Below, piece after piece: positions 6,729-13,209 of a stretch of DNA of 13,209 nt. The notes beneath the pieces are model-generated. The model had not been told where the DNA came from. It ran no database searches and saw only the letters and a list, made by a program, of their open reading frames with translations. Position numbers and translations under genes: made by a program. Each line of letters opens with the position of its first letter. Position 1 is the first letter of the stretch. The DNA is from JAUWNP01 sp034430655 (GTDB lineage Bacteria; Chloroflexota; Anaerolineae; B4-G1): NCBI GenBank assembly GCA_034430655.1, contig DAOUEC010000094.1, positions 1 to 13,209 on the forward strand, read 5' to 3'.

Positions 6729-6778
6729 GCGCCACCCTGAAGAGGTGGCGCTGGAACACCCAACACCGGCTCTTCAGG
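6729..6778 (+). promoter_or_regulatory. leader RNA with overlapping or pseudoknotted helices
   Basis: GCGCCACC (6729-6736) and GGTGGCGC (6744-6751) form a perfect 8-bp stem with loop CTGAAGA (6737-6743). That whole loop is complementary to TCTTCAG at 6771-6777. With one more base on each side, CCTGAAGAG (6736-6744) pairs with CTCTTCAGG (6770-6778). The RNA could therefore form an H-type pseudoknot, or switch between two hairpins. It lies in the predicted leader, 12 bases before the ribosome binding site (AGAAAGGA, 6791-6798) of the DUF401 gene, so translational control is plausible. It matches no riboswitch class I recognise. Confidence 0.45.
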
Positions 6779-6804
6779 CCGATGCTCCCGAGAAAGGAAT
6801 ATCT

Positions 6805-8034
6805 GTGATTGCACTACTCAAGCTGACTCTCGTCTTCGCTGGCATCGTGATACTACTGAGCCGCAAATGGAACCTGGGCCTGGTGCTCCTCCTCGCCTCC
6901 GTGGCAGTCGGGCTCCTCTTCGCCTACCCCCTCCCAGAGATCATGCGTGACATTCTCCTGACCACCGTAGATCTGCTGACGCTGCGACTGGCGCTGGCCG
7001 TCGTGCTGATCATGACCCTGAGTGAACTCCTACGCCAGACCGCCGGACTGAAGGGGATGGTCGAGGCGCTCCAGGCGTTGATCCCCAATGGGCGCATCGT
7101 CATCGCGGTGCTCCCGGCGCTGGTGGGACTTCTGCCGATGATCGGCGGGGCTATGTTCTCGGCCCCGATGGTGGACGAGGTGGGCGAGCGGCTGGGGGTG
7201 AGCCGAGAACGCAAGACTTTCGTCAACTACTGGTTCCGCCACATCTGGGAATATGTCTTCCCGCTCTACCCCTCTATGATGCTGGCAGCGGCACTGCTGG
7301 GCCTGACGACGACCCAGTTGGCGGAAGCCACGTGGCCCCTGACGGTGGCGGCAGTGGTAGGTGGCCTGCTCTTCGGACTGCTGGGGCTGCCACGGCGCGG
7401 CGCCAACGACCAGCCTCCGACCCTTCGCGCACAAAGCCTGCGCACGCTGGCGACGAGCGTATGGCCCATCGTGCTCGTCATCACCCTCTCGCTGACCCTC
7501 CCTGTTGACGAGCGCCTCAATTTGATCCTCAGCGTGCTGGTAACCATCGCGCTGATGATGATGGTCAAGCACATCCCACTGCGCGATCTGGGGGCGGTAC
7601 TTCGCGAGCGCATCCCCTGGCAAACGGTGGTGGTCATCTTCGGTGCACTGATCTTCCGTCACGTGCTGGATACCAGCGGCGCCGTCCTCGCCGTTTCGGA
7701 CGCTCTGACTGACCTGCATATCCCACTGGTGGTGGTCGCCTTTGTGGTGCCTTTCATCGCCGGGCTGCTGACCGGCGTGTCGGCAGCGGCCTTCAGCATC
7801 GGCTTCCCGGTGATACTGCCACTGTTGGTCGTGGGCAGAGGAACTATCGCACCAGCGTGGGTGACCTGGCTGATGGCAGGAGGTTTCCTGGGAGTGATGT
7901 TCTCCCCCGTTCACCTCTGCCTGGCGCTGACCCGCGTCTACTTCAAGGCCGAGTGGGGGCCTATCTACCGGCTCATCGCGCCGTCCGCGCTCCTGGTGGC
8001 GGGGACAGCCGGGGGGATACTGCTACTTTCCTAG
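6805..8034 (+). CDS. DUF401 family integral membrane protein, putative transporter
   Basis: A 409-residue, very hydrophobic protein with about ten or more membrane segments, the usual size of the DUF401 family. Recognisable family segments are LPMIGGAMFSAPMVDEVG from residue 110, NYWFRHIWEY (141-150) followed by VFPLYPSMML, and a late FSIGFPVILPLL stretch. DUF401 is related to ion-transporter-type carboxylate permeases, but its substrate is unknown. I chose the GTG at 6805: AGAAAGGA lies six bases upstream and the first helix begins immediately. The frame is open upstream to 6454 but that part is polar, repeat-bearing and unlike the family. The gene has its own promoter, a direct-repeat operator candidate and a structured leader. 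It is followed after 124 bases by a small gene with its own likely promoter. Confidence 0.87.
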   Translation: MIALLKLTLVFAGIVILLSRKWNLGLVLLLASVAVGLLFAYPLPEIMRDILLTTVDLLTLRLALAVVLIMTLSELLRQTAGLKGMVEALQALIPNGRIVIAVLPALVGLLPMIGGAMFSAPMVDEVGERLGVSRERKTFVNYWFRHIWEYVFPLYPSMMLAAALLGLTTTQLAEATWPLTVAAVVGGLLFGLLGLPRRGANDQPPTLRAQSLRTLATSVWPIVLVITLSLTLPVDERLNLILSVLVTIALMMMVKHIPLRDLGAVLRERIPWQTVVVIFGALIFRHVLDTSGAVLAVSDALTDLHIPLVVVAFVVPFIAGLLTGVSAAAFSIGFPVILPLLVVGRGTIAPAWVTWLMAGGFLGVMFSPVHLCLALTRVYFKAEWGPIYRLIAPSALLVAGTAGGILLLS

Positions 8035-8100
8035 CCTGTTTCCCCTCCCCTCTGTATAACCGTAGAACCGCGCACCCAGCGCCCGCCTCTCTTGCCCGAC

Positions 8101-8129
8101 TTGCAATCTTTCCCCATCTGTGCTACAAC
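8101..8129 (+). promoter_or_regulatory. probable promoter for the 122-residue gene
   Basis: TTGCAA (8101-8106), a 17-base spacer, then TACAAC (8124-8129) with an extended -10 TG one base before it (TGCTACAAC). The predicted start near 8136 leaves a leader of about 23 bases containing AAGGAG. The layout closely resembles the promoter at 8621-8648. Confidence 0.45.
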
Positions 8130-8158
8130 ACCTACACTACGAGAATAAGGAGCCGGCC

Positions 8159-8527
8159 ATGCCCGCTATTCCACCGTTCGTGTTGAAGAAACTCTACGTC
8201 AAGGGATCCCTGCACGCCGAGGACGGCGGCTTTGCCCTCGACATCAAGAACACCATCGCTCCTGCCACTATTGCTGCCTTCACCGGCCTCGACGTGGATA
8301 GGCAGGCAATGGACCCCGCGCAGGTCACTCTGATCCCACCCGACGGTGATTCGCGCTCAATGAGCGCGGTATCCGCCGAGGCACCGCTCCTCTTCCCCAT
8401 CGGCGCGATCGTCACGCTGCACGTCGCCGGTCAGACACTCGAGCCTGGCTCACACGAACTCGTCATCCACGTCGTCGTCCAGGAAGTCGGCCCACTCGAC
8501 ATCCCCATCTCCGATACGCTCGCGTAG
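8159..8527 (+). CDS. small hypothetical protein, predicted all-beta
   Basis: A 122-residue protein starting MPAIPPFVLKKLYVKGSLHA. The ATG at 8159 follows AAGGAG by six bases; a longer frame from 8120 has no such site. The sequence alternates hydrophobic and polar residues with many Val, Ile, Pro and Gly, as expected of a beta-sandwich: for example GAIVTLHVAG and SHELVIHVVVQEVGPLDIPI. It has no signal peptide, membrane helix, Cys or His cluster, or catalytic motif that I can see. I have an impression of similar short proteins in other Chloroflexota but cannot name a function, and any enzyme name transferred to it should be distrusted. It appears to be a single-gene unit, with its own promoter upstream and a strong hairpin 18 bases after the stop. 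Confidence 0.75.
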   Translation: MPAIPPFVLKKLYVKGSLHAEDGGFALDIKNTIAPATIAAFTGLDVDRQAMDPAQVTLIPPDGDSRSMSAVSAEAPLLFPIGAIVTLHVAGQTLEPGSHELVIHVVVQEVGPLDIPISDTLA

Positions 8528-8545
8528 CCGGCGAGGCGATGGAGT

Positions 8546-8568
8546 GCAGCAGGGCGGGCCTCTGCTGC
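8546..8568 (+). terminator. hairpin after the 122-residue gene, likely terminator
   Basis: GCAGCAG (8546-8552) pairs perfectly with CTGCTGC (8562-8568), and the stem can grow by a G-T and a G-C pair to nine, leaving a 5-base loop. It lies between the stop at 8527 and the next promoter. No T run follows, so it may act with Rho or as a 3' end stabiliser. Confidence 0.5.
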
Positions 8569-8620
8569 CGTCACGTCCACAGCGAGAATGGGCAGGCGCG
8601 CGCTACCACCCTCCTGCTTC

Positions 8621-8648
8621 TTGCATCCTGCCCCCCGCCTGCTATAAT
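8621..8648 (+). promoter_or_regulatory. promoter for a probably leaderless glycosyltransferase mRNA
   Basis: A perfect TATAAT (8643-8648) carries the extended -10 TG (TGCTATAAT) and TTGCAT 16 bases upstream (8621-8626). The ATG at 8657-8659 begins only nine bases after the end of the -10 box, so transcription would start at or within two bases of the start codon. The bases between are pyrimidine-rich with no ribosome binding site. Confidence 0.6.
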
Positions 8649-8656
8649 CTCTCTCG

Positions 8657-11593
8657 ATGAATGAGACCACCCGTACCCCGCGCTGGTCATTCACCGTGGC
8701 GCTGCTCTCGATCCTGCTCGTCGCAGCGGGCTTGCGCCTGTACCGTCTACCCGAACTGCCTCTCGGCCTCCACTACGACGAGGCCGCTAACGGCATCCTG
8801 GCCAGCGAGATCGCCCGTGGTCTCAAGACCCCCGTCTTCATCCCCTCCTACACCGGCAAGGAGGTGCTGTTCTTCTACTGGGCTGCCTTGTGGATGAAAC
8901 TGCTCGGCGTGACACGGCTGGCGCTGCGGCTAAGCGCGGCCCTGATGGGGCTGGCGACCGTCGCGATAGCCGTCTGGGCAGTCCACGAATTGCTGCACGG
9001 GCAGCGCGACGCGGACTGGGTAGCACTCCTCACCGCTGCCTTCCTCGCCACCTCCTTCTGGCACCTCATCCTCAGCCGCTACGGGTTCCGCGCCGTGACC
9101 CAGCCGCTGTTGCAGACGTTGACCGTCGCGGCGCTGTGGCGGGGACTGCGCCCCCCAACCCCTCCCCTTCGCCCCTCCCCTTCCCCCCAAGTTTGGGGCG
9201 AAGGGGAGGGGTTGGGGGTGGGGAAGGGGGGCCTCCCCTGGCTCCTCCTGGCCGGTCTCTTTTGTGGCCTGACAGCGTATACCTACCTGGCCGCCCGCGT
9301 CTTCCCTATCCCGCTAGCGGCGGCGCTGCTGACCCTCCTCGTCGCCGACCGGGGCCACCGCCGCGCTCGCCTGGGCCAACTGGCCATCTTCGTCGCCGTC
9401 GCCGCCCTGACGCTGGCTCCGCTGGCCCATTACTGGCTGACCCACCCCGGCAGCTTCCTGACCCGCACGCAGCAAGTCGCTGCCGCCAGTTGGGCCGAAG
9501 TCTGGGCCGGGGTCCGCGCCTGCCTGGGGATGTTCTTCCTCCGGGGCGATCCATACATCCGCTTCAACCTCCCCCACCGCCCCCTCTTCGACCCCCTGAC
9601 CGCCGCCCTATCCCTTCTCGGCTTCGCAGTTGCTGTCTGGCAATTCGTTCGCCTCCTGCGTGGCGCAAGTCGCCCTTCTGACCTTTGTCCCCTTGTCTCC
9701 TTGTCCCCTTGTCCCCTGGCCTCTGTCGTCTTCCTCCTCACCTACCTCCCAATTATGCTCCTCCCCAGCGCCCTTGCCACGGGCGAGATCACCCCCAGTA
9801 ACATGCGCACCGCCGGCCTCCTGCCCTTCGTGTACGTGTTCCCTGCCCTCGGCCTATCATTCCTCAAATCCCAAATCTTGCGCCTCTCGCAATTCGCAAT
9901 TCGCAATTCGCAATTTGTCATTGGTCATTGGTCATTGGTCATTTTGCTCCTGATCCTCCTGACCCCCATCACCGCCATCGCCTACTTCCGAGACTGGGCC
10001 CCCTCCGCCGCCCTGTACCACGCCGCCGACGGTGACCTGGCCGACGTCGCCACCTACCTCAACCAGGCCGATCTGTCCATCACCACCCCCTACGTCGCCA
10101 GCATCCACTACCGCCATCCCACGCTGGCCTTCCTGGCGCGGGACTACGGGGCGATCCGCTGGCTCACCGGTGGGAAGACCGTCGTTTTCCCAGCAGAGGG
10201 GGACGCGCTGTTGATCTTCCCGCGCTCGGCGTCGGAGGACCGGACCTGGGTGCAGTCGGTGCTGCCGGATGGCTCCCTCGTCGCCGCGCCTCCCGGTCCC
10301 GATGGCGCGCCCGCCTTCCACGCCTACCGCGTCGGCCCCGCCCCCGATTTGACCCCCACCCACCCGCTGACGGCCGACCTGGCTCACGTCGCGCTCCTGC
10401 TCGGCTACGACGTGATCGGCGAGCCCCGCTCCGGAGAGACCACCGGGATAGCCGTCTGGTGGCGCGTGCTGAACACCCCCGACCAGGAGGGCTACGGCCC
10501 CGTCGCCCGCCTCACCGATCCTTGGGGCTTCGTCTGGGGGGAGACCCAGCCCTTCCATTATCCCTCCGAGCAGTGGACACCAGGCGAGTGGATCGTGGAC
10601 CACCTCTCGATCCCGGTTGACCCCGGCGCGCCCCCCGGCGATTACCTGGTCCGCCTCAGCCTCTACTCCGCGGGGGCCGACTCCTTGCTGCCCGTGCTCG
10701 ACGACGCTGGCCGCCACGCCGGCACCGACGTCGAACTGCCCCTGCGCCTGGCCCGCGCCGCCACGCCGCCACGCCCTAACGACCTGGATATCCACAACCG
10801 GCTGGACGCCCACACCGGCGGCCTGACTCTGCTGGGGGTCAACCTGGACACGACCCACGCCCGGCCCGGCGAGCGGCTCTACCTGACCCTCTTCTGGCAG
10901 GCCGACGAATCACCCCTGCCCGATTACGACGTGCACCTCAGCCTGGGCGACCGGAGGCTGTACGCGGGCGCTCCCGTCCACGGGACATATCCCACCTCCG
11001 GCTGGACCGCCGGCGAGGTCGTCGTGGACCGCTACGACCCGCGCCTGCCGCGTGATACACCACCAGGCGACTATCCCCTGCGGCTCCGCCTGGGCGACCC
11101 TTCGACAGGCTCAGGGCATAGCCTGGCGCTCGACCTGGGCGTCGTCACTGTGCAGGCGACCGACCGCGTCTTCGACGCCCCGCCTATCTCCCACCCGCTC
11201 ACCGCCGTCCTGGGCGACCAGGTCCAACTGCTGGGCTACGATCTATCAGCAGAGGCCGTCGCGCCGGGGGACACACTCACCCTCACTCTGTACTGGCGAG
11301 CGCTATTTGAGATGGACGAGGACTACACCGTTTTCACCCACCTCCTGGCCCCCGACGGCTCGATGACCGGCCAGCGGGATAACTACCCGGTCGGCGGCAG
11401 TTACCCCACCAGCCTGTGGCTGGCCGGCGAGGTCGTCACCGACGTCTACGAGATCCCTGTGCGCGCCGACGCCACGCCGGGCATGCACAACCTGGAGGTG
11501 GGAATGTACGTCGCCGAGACCGGCGCCCGCCTCCCCGTCGTTGGCACCTCCAACGACGCCATCATCCTTCAGATGATAACCATCACCGAGTAA
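8657..11593 (+). CDS. GT39/PMT-like membrane glycosyltransferase with C-terminal beta repeats
   Basis: A 978-residue protein. The N-terminal half is polytopic and of the GT-C type: a first membrane helix (about residues 12-30) followed by the loop LPLGLHYDEAANG with the Asp-Glu pair at 41-42, the usual catalytic site of polyprenyl-phosphate-dependent transferases. It should move a sugar from a lipid carrier to an extracytoplasmic acceptor; donor and acceptor are unknown. From about residue 570 come three related beta-rich repeats (571-700, 716-830, 848-978), each with an LLGY/LLGV-like opening and a PxGDY or PGxH-like turn near the end. The coding sequence contains four in-frame repeat insertions: at residues 166-188, 343-353, 411-429 and 814-820. 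All are tolerated without a frameshift. The transcript looks leaderless. The lactate permease gene follows after five bases. Confidence 0.82.
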   Translation: MNETTRTPRWSFTVALLSILLVAAGLRLYRLPELPLGLHYDEAANGILASEIARGLKTPVFIPSYTGKEVLFFYWAALWMKLLGVTRLALRLSAALMGLATVAIAVWAVHELLHGQRDADWVALLTAAFLATSFWHLILSRYGFRAVTQPLLQTLTVAALWRGLRPPTPPLRPSPSPQVWGEGEGLGVGKGGLPWLLLAGLFCGLTAYTYLAARVFPIPLAAALLTLLVADRGHRRARLGQLAIFVAVAALTLAPLAHYWLTHPGSFLTRTQQVAAASWAEVWAGVRACLGMFFLRGDPYIRFNLPHRPLFDPLTAALSLLGFAVAVWQFVRLLRGASRPSDLCPLVSLSPCPLASVVFLLTYLPIMLLPSALATGEITPSNMRTAGLLPFVYVFPALGLSFLKSQILRLSQFAIRNSQFVIGHWSLVILLLILLTPITAIAYFRDWAPSAALYHAADGDLADVATYLNQADLSITTPYVASIHYRHPTLAFLARDYGAIRWLTGGKTVVFPAEGDALLIFPRSASEDRTWVQSVLPDGSLVAAPPGPDGAPAFHAYRVGPAPDLTPTHPLTADLAHVALLLGYDVIGEPRSGETTGIAVWWRVLNTPDQEGYGPVARLTDPWGFVWGETQPFHYPSEQWTPGEWIVDHLSIPVDPGAPPGDYLVRLSLYSAGADSLLPVLDDAGRHAGTDVELPLRLARAATPPRPNDLDIHNRLDAHTGGLTLLGVNLDTTHARPGERLYLTLFWQADESPLPDYDVHLSLGDRRLYAGAPVHGTYPTSGWTAGEVVVDRYDPRLPRDTPPGDYPLRLRLGDPSTGSGHSLALDLGVVTVQATDRVFDAPPISHPLTAVLGDQVQLLGYDLSAEAVAPGDTLTLTLYWRALFEMDEDYTVFTHLLAPDGSMTGQRDNYPVGGSYPTSLWLAGEVVTDVYEIPVRADATPGMHNLEVGMYVAETGARLPVVGTSNDAIILQMITITE
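9152..9218. repeat. 24-bp perfect inverted repeat with G runs, inside the glycosyltransferase gene
   Basis: The 24 bases at 9152-9175 are the exact reverse complement of 9195-9218, with a 19-base spacer. The right arm and its continuation to 9231 hold six runs of four or more G separated by one to four bases, a strong G-quadruplex motif on the coding strand. It encodes a low-complexity Pro/Arg then Gly/Glu segment from residue 166. The wording resembles the mobile palindromes that give PSPS...GEGxG inserts in many bacterial proteins. Confidence 0.85.
9685..9716 (+). repeat. octanucleotide array in the glycosyltransferase gene
   Basis: Four units in strict 8-base phase: TTGTCCCC, TTGTCTCC, TTGTCCCC, TTGTCCCC. 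They encode part of LCPLVSLSPCP, at about residues 343-353, just before a membrane segment. Confidence 0.85.
9887..9942 (+). repeat. two-part heptanucleotide array in the glycosyltransferase gene
   Basis: Eight units in unbroken 7-base phase: TCGCAAT four times, TTGTCAT once, TGGTCAT three times. They encode residues 411-429 (starting SQFAIRNSQF) leading into a membrane helix. Degenerate units (TCAAATC, CCAAATC at 9864-9877) precede it. TGGTCAT is a rotation of TTGGTCA, which I recall as one of the heptamers of cyanobacterial STRR sequences. Confidence 0.9.
11098..11117. repeat. common dispersed short repeat, in frame in the glycosyltransferase gene
   Basis: CCCTTCGACAGGCTCAGGGC is a sequence I recognise as a frequent dispersed repeat in diverse bacterial genomes. 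Here it encodes PSTGSG in the second C-terminal beta repeat, a typical tell-tale peptide of such insertions. Confidence 0.6.
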
Positions 11594-11598
11594 CCGCT

Positions 11599-13179
11599 AT
11601 GCCCTCTTTCTGCAACTTGCAATCTATAATCTGTAATCTCCTCGACTGGCTCCTGGCTTCCCTCCCCATCCTGGCCGTCCTGGCCCTGATGCTCCGCTTT
11701 CGTTGGGGCGGAGCCAGGGCCGGTGCGGCCGGGTGGCTGGTGGCGCTGCTGGTGGCGGCGCTCCGCTTCGGCGCGGGGTGGCAAACATTGGCCTACGCCC
11801 AACTGAAAGGCGCGCTGCTAGCCCTCTTTGTGCTTTACATCGTATGGGCTGCGCTCCTATTCTACCGCGTCACCGACGAGGCCGGCGCGGTGGAGGCTAT
11901 CGGCGTGGGGCTCCCCCGCCTCACGCCCGACCGGGGCCTGCAGGCGCTGCTCCTGGGCTGGGTCTTCGGCGCCTTCCTGCAGGGAGTGGGTGGCTTCGGC
12001 GTGCCGGTGGCAGTCGTCGCGCCGCTCCTCGTGGGGCTGGGCTTCCCATCCCTGACCGCCGTCGTCATCGCCTCGGTAGGCCACTCCTGGGCCGTCACCT
12101 TTGGCTCGCTCGGCTCCTCCTTCTATGCCCTCATCGGAGCGACGGGGCGCAGCGGAAAGGAGTTGGCCCCCTGGTGCGCGGTGATGCTGGGCTTAGCGTG
12201 CCTGGGCTGCGGGGCGGGAACGCTGTGGGCGGCGGGAGGGAGACACACGCTGCGGGCAGGTCTTGTCCCGCTGTTCATCATCGGGCTGGTGATGACCGGG
12301 GTTCAGTCCCTCGTCGTCACCCACGGACTGTGGCCCATCGGCGGCATGATGGCAGCGCTGGCCGGGCTGGCGGTTGGGGTGGCCTGGGCCAGGGGGCGCG
12401 CTAGGGGCTCGGTCGGGAGACCTCGCACAACGACAGGGGGCATGCCGCTCGGCTGGGCGCTGTTCCCCTATGCCTTGCTGGTCGTCATCGTGCTGGCAGC
12501 CCAGTTAATCCCGTCCGTGCGAGACTTCCTGGGCCAGGTGGTCATCCGCGTGGAGTTCCCTGCATTAATCACCGCCCGCGGTTGGGTGACGCCGGCAGGG
12601 ATAGGCCGCACGATCAATGTCTTCGGCCATGCTGGGGCGCTGCTGACCTACGCCTCCCTCGTCACCTACGCGCTGTTCCACAGGCAAGGCCGCTACGAAC
12701 CTGGAACAGCGCCCCGCATGGCGCGAACCGTCGTCCAGCGGGCGGTGCGCTCCAGCCTCGGCATCGCGGCGATGGTAGGCATGGCGGTGACGATGGAGCA
12801 TGCGGGGATGACCCACCTGCTGGCCGACGGGGTAGCGCGAGTGGCCGGGCCGACCTTCCCGCTAGTCGCCCCTTTCATCGGCGCGCTGGGGGCCTTTATG
12901 ACCGGCTCCAACACCAACTCCAACGTCGTCTTCGGCGGGTTGCAACAGCACGTGGCGACGCTGGTCGGCGTGAGCCCGCTCATCATCCTGGCCGCGCAGA
13001 CGGCGGGCGGCGCGGTCGGCTCAATGTTCGCCCCGGCCAAGGTTATCGTTGGGTGCAGCACGGTGGGGTTAGGAGGCGAGGAAGGGCTTGTGCTGCGGGC
13101 CACGATGCGCTACGGTCTGATCATCACGGCCGGACTATCCTTGGCGACCGGGGTGGCAGTTTACTTATACGGGCGTTGA
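11599..13179 (+). CDS. lctP: L-lactate permease family transporter
   Basis: A 526-residue polytopic membrane protein of the LctP family, slightly shorter than E. coli LldP (about 551). It would import lactate or a similar 2-hydroxycarboxylate with protons. Family motifs are QGVGGFGVPVAV (residues 128-139) followed by LLVGLGFPS, and a late NTNSNVVFGGLQ (438-449) with AQTAGGAVGSMFAP after it. The ATG at 11599 lies five bases after the glycosyltransferase stop and has no real ribosome binding site, so translation is probably coupled to the upstream gene; an in-frame TTG at 11617 is a possible alternative. The first codons are made of a heptanucleotide array (11609-11636), so the natural N-terminus may begin near LLDWLLASLP. 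No lactate dehydrogenase or regulator is in the window, so glycolate or another acid cannot be excluded. Confidence 0.9.
   Translation: MPSFCNLQSIICNLLDWLLASLPILAVLALMLRFRWGGARAGAAGWLVALLVAALRFGAGWQTLAYAQLKGALLALFVLYIVWAALLFYRVTDEAGAVEAIGVGLPRLTPDRGLQALLLGWVFGAFLQGVGGFGVPVAVVAPLLVGLGFPSLTAVVIASVGHSWAVTFGSLGSSFYALIGATGRSGKELAPWCAVMLGLACLGCGAGTLWAAGGRHTLRAGLVPLFIIGLVMTGVQSLVVTHGLWPIGGMMAALAGLAVGVAWARGRARGSVGRPRTTTGGMPLGWALFPYALLVVIVLAAQLIPSVRDFLGQVVIRVEFPALITARGWVTPAGIGRTINVFGHAGALLTYASLVTYALFHRQGRYEPGTAPRMARTVVQRAVRSSLGIAAMVGMAVTMEHAGMTHLLADGVARVAGPTFPLVAPFIGALGAFMTGSNTNSNVVFGGLQQHVATLVGVSPLIILAAQTAGGAVGSMFAPAKVIVGCSTVGLGGEEGLVLRATMRYGLIITAGLSLATGVAVYLYGR
11609..11636 (+). repeat. heptanucleotide array at the permease start
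   Basis: Four units in strict 7-base phase: TCTGCAA, CTTGCAA, TCTATAA, TCTGTAA. They encode residues 4-13 of the permease (FCNLQSIICN). The units and the TCTATAA third unit match the array at 2732-2759. Confidence 0.85.
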
Positions 13180-13209
13180 AAACAGGAACTTGCCTTTCCC
13201 TGGGTTTTC

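Noticed and set aside
6454..6804. N-terminal extension of the DUF401 protein by 117 residues
   Set aside because: The extension is polar and unlike the family, overlaps promoter and leader structure, and the GTG at 6805 has a good ribosome binding site.
7030..7914. 294-residue open frame antisense to the DUF401 gene
   Set aside because: It is rich in His, Gln and Arg, typical of the antisense of GC-rich hydrophobic codons, with no start signal.
9932..10858. 308-residue open frame antisense to the glycosyltransferase
   Set aside because: It is Gly/Val/Arg-rich low complexity, as expected opposite a GC-rich gene; the sense frame has clear domain structure.

Overview
The window looks like chromosomal DNA of an uncultured, GC-rich member of the Chloroflexota, probably Anaerolineae-like. 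The support is indirect: a DUF362 gene, a Tat-exported L,D-transpeptidase with SH3-like repeats, a lipoprotein with a Thr-Pro linker, and a very long GT39-type membrane glycosyltransferase with a repeated C-terminal beta region. No phage, CRISPR, rRNA or tRNA gene was seen.

Layout. Positions 1-447 (minus) are the 5' part of a DUF362 gene, with a good sigma70-type promoter, divergent from a ribokinase gene (629-1570). A nucleoside hydrolase (1748-2695) and a lipoprotein (2703-3632) follow on the plus strand. Hydrolase and ribokinase would together turn nucleosides into base plus ribose 5-phosphate. The lipoprotein converges on an L,D-transpeptidase (4832-3735, minus). Positions 4843-5371 (minus) hold decayed genes: an endonuclease/exonuclease/phosphatase family gene that has lost its middle, and a small membrane protein gene interrupted by a stop. 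A structured non-coding stretch (5372-5584) separates these from a DegV-family gene (6454-5585, minus).

DegV is divergent from a DUF401 membrane transporter (6805-8034). The 350-base gap between them (6455-6804) has no gene but carries a promoter for the transporter, a 10-bp direct repeat around its -10 box, and a leader RNA with two overlapping helices that look mutually exclusive or pseudoknotted. A small unrecognised gene (8159-8527), the glycosyltransferase (8657-11593, possibly leaderless) and a lactate permease family transporter (11599-13179) complete the plus-strand run.

The most unusual feature is the repeat load. Four heptanucleotide arrays, one octanucleotide array, a 24-bp perfect inverted repeat rich in G runs and one common short dispersed repeat lie in this window. 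Nearly all sit inside or at the edges of reading frames without breaking them; four are in the glycosyltransferase gene alone. Two heptamer arrays share almost the same units and both sit at the first codons of exported or membrane proteins. Functions are read from motifs by eye; no database search was possible.
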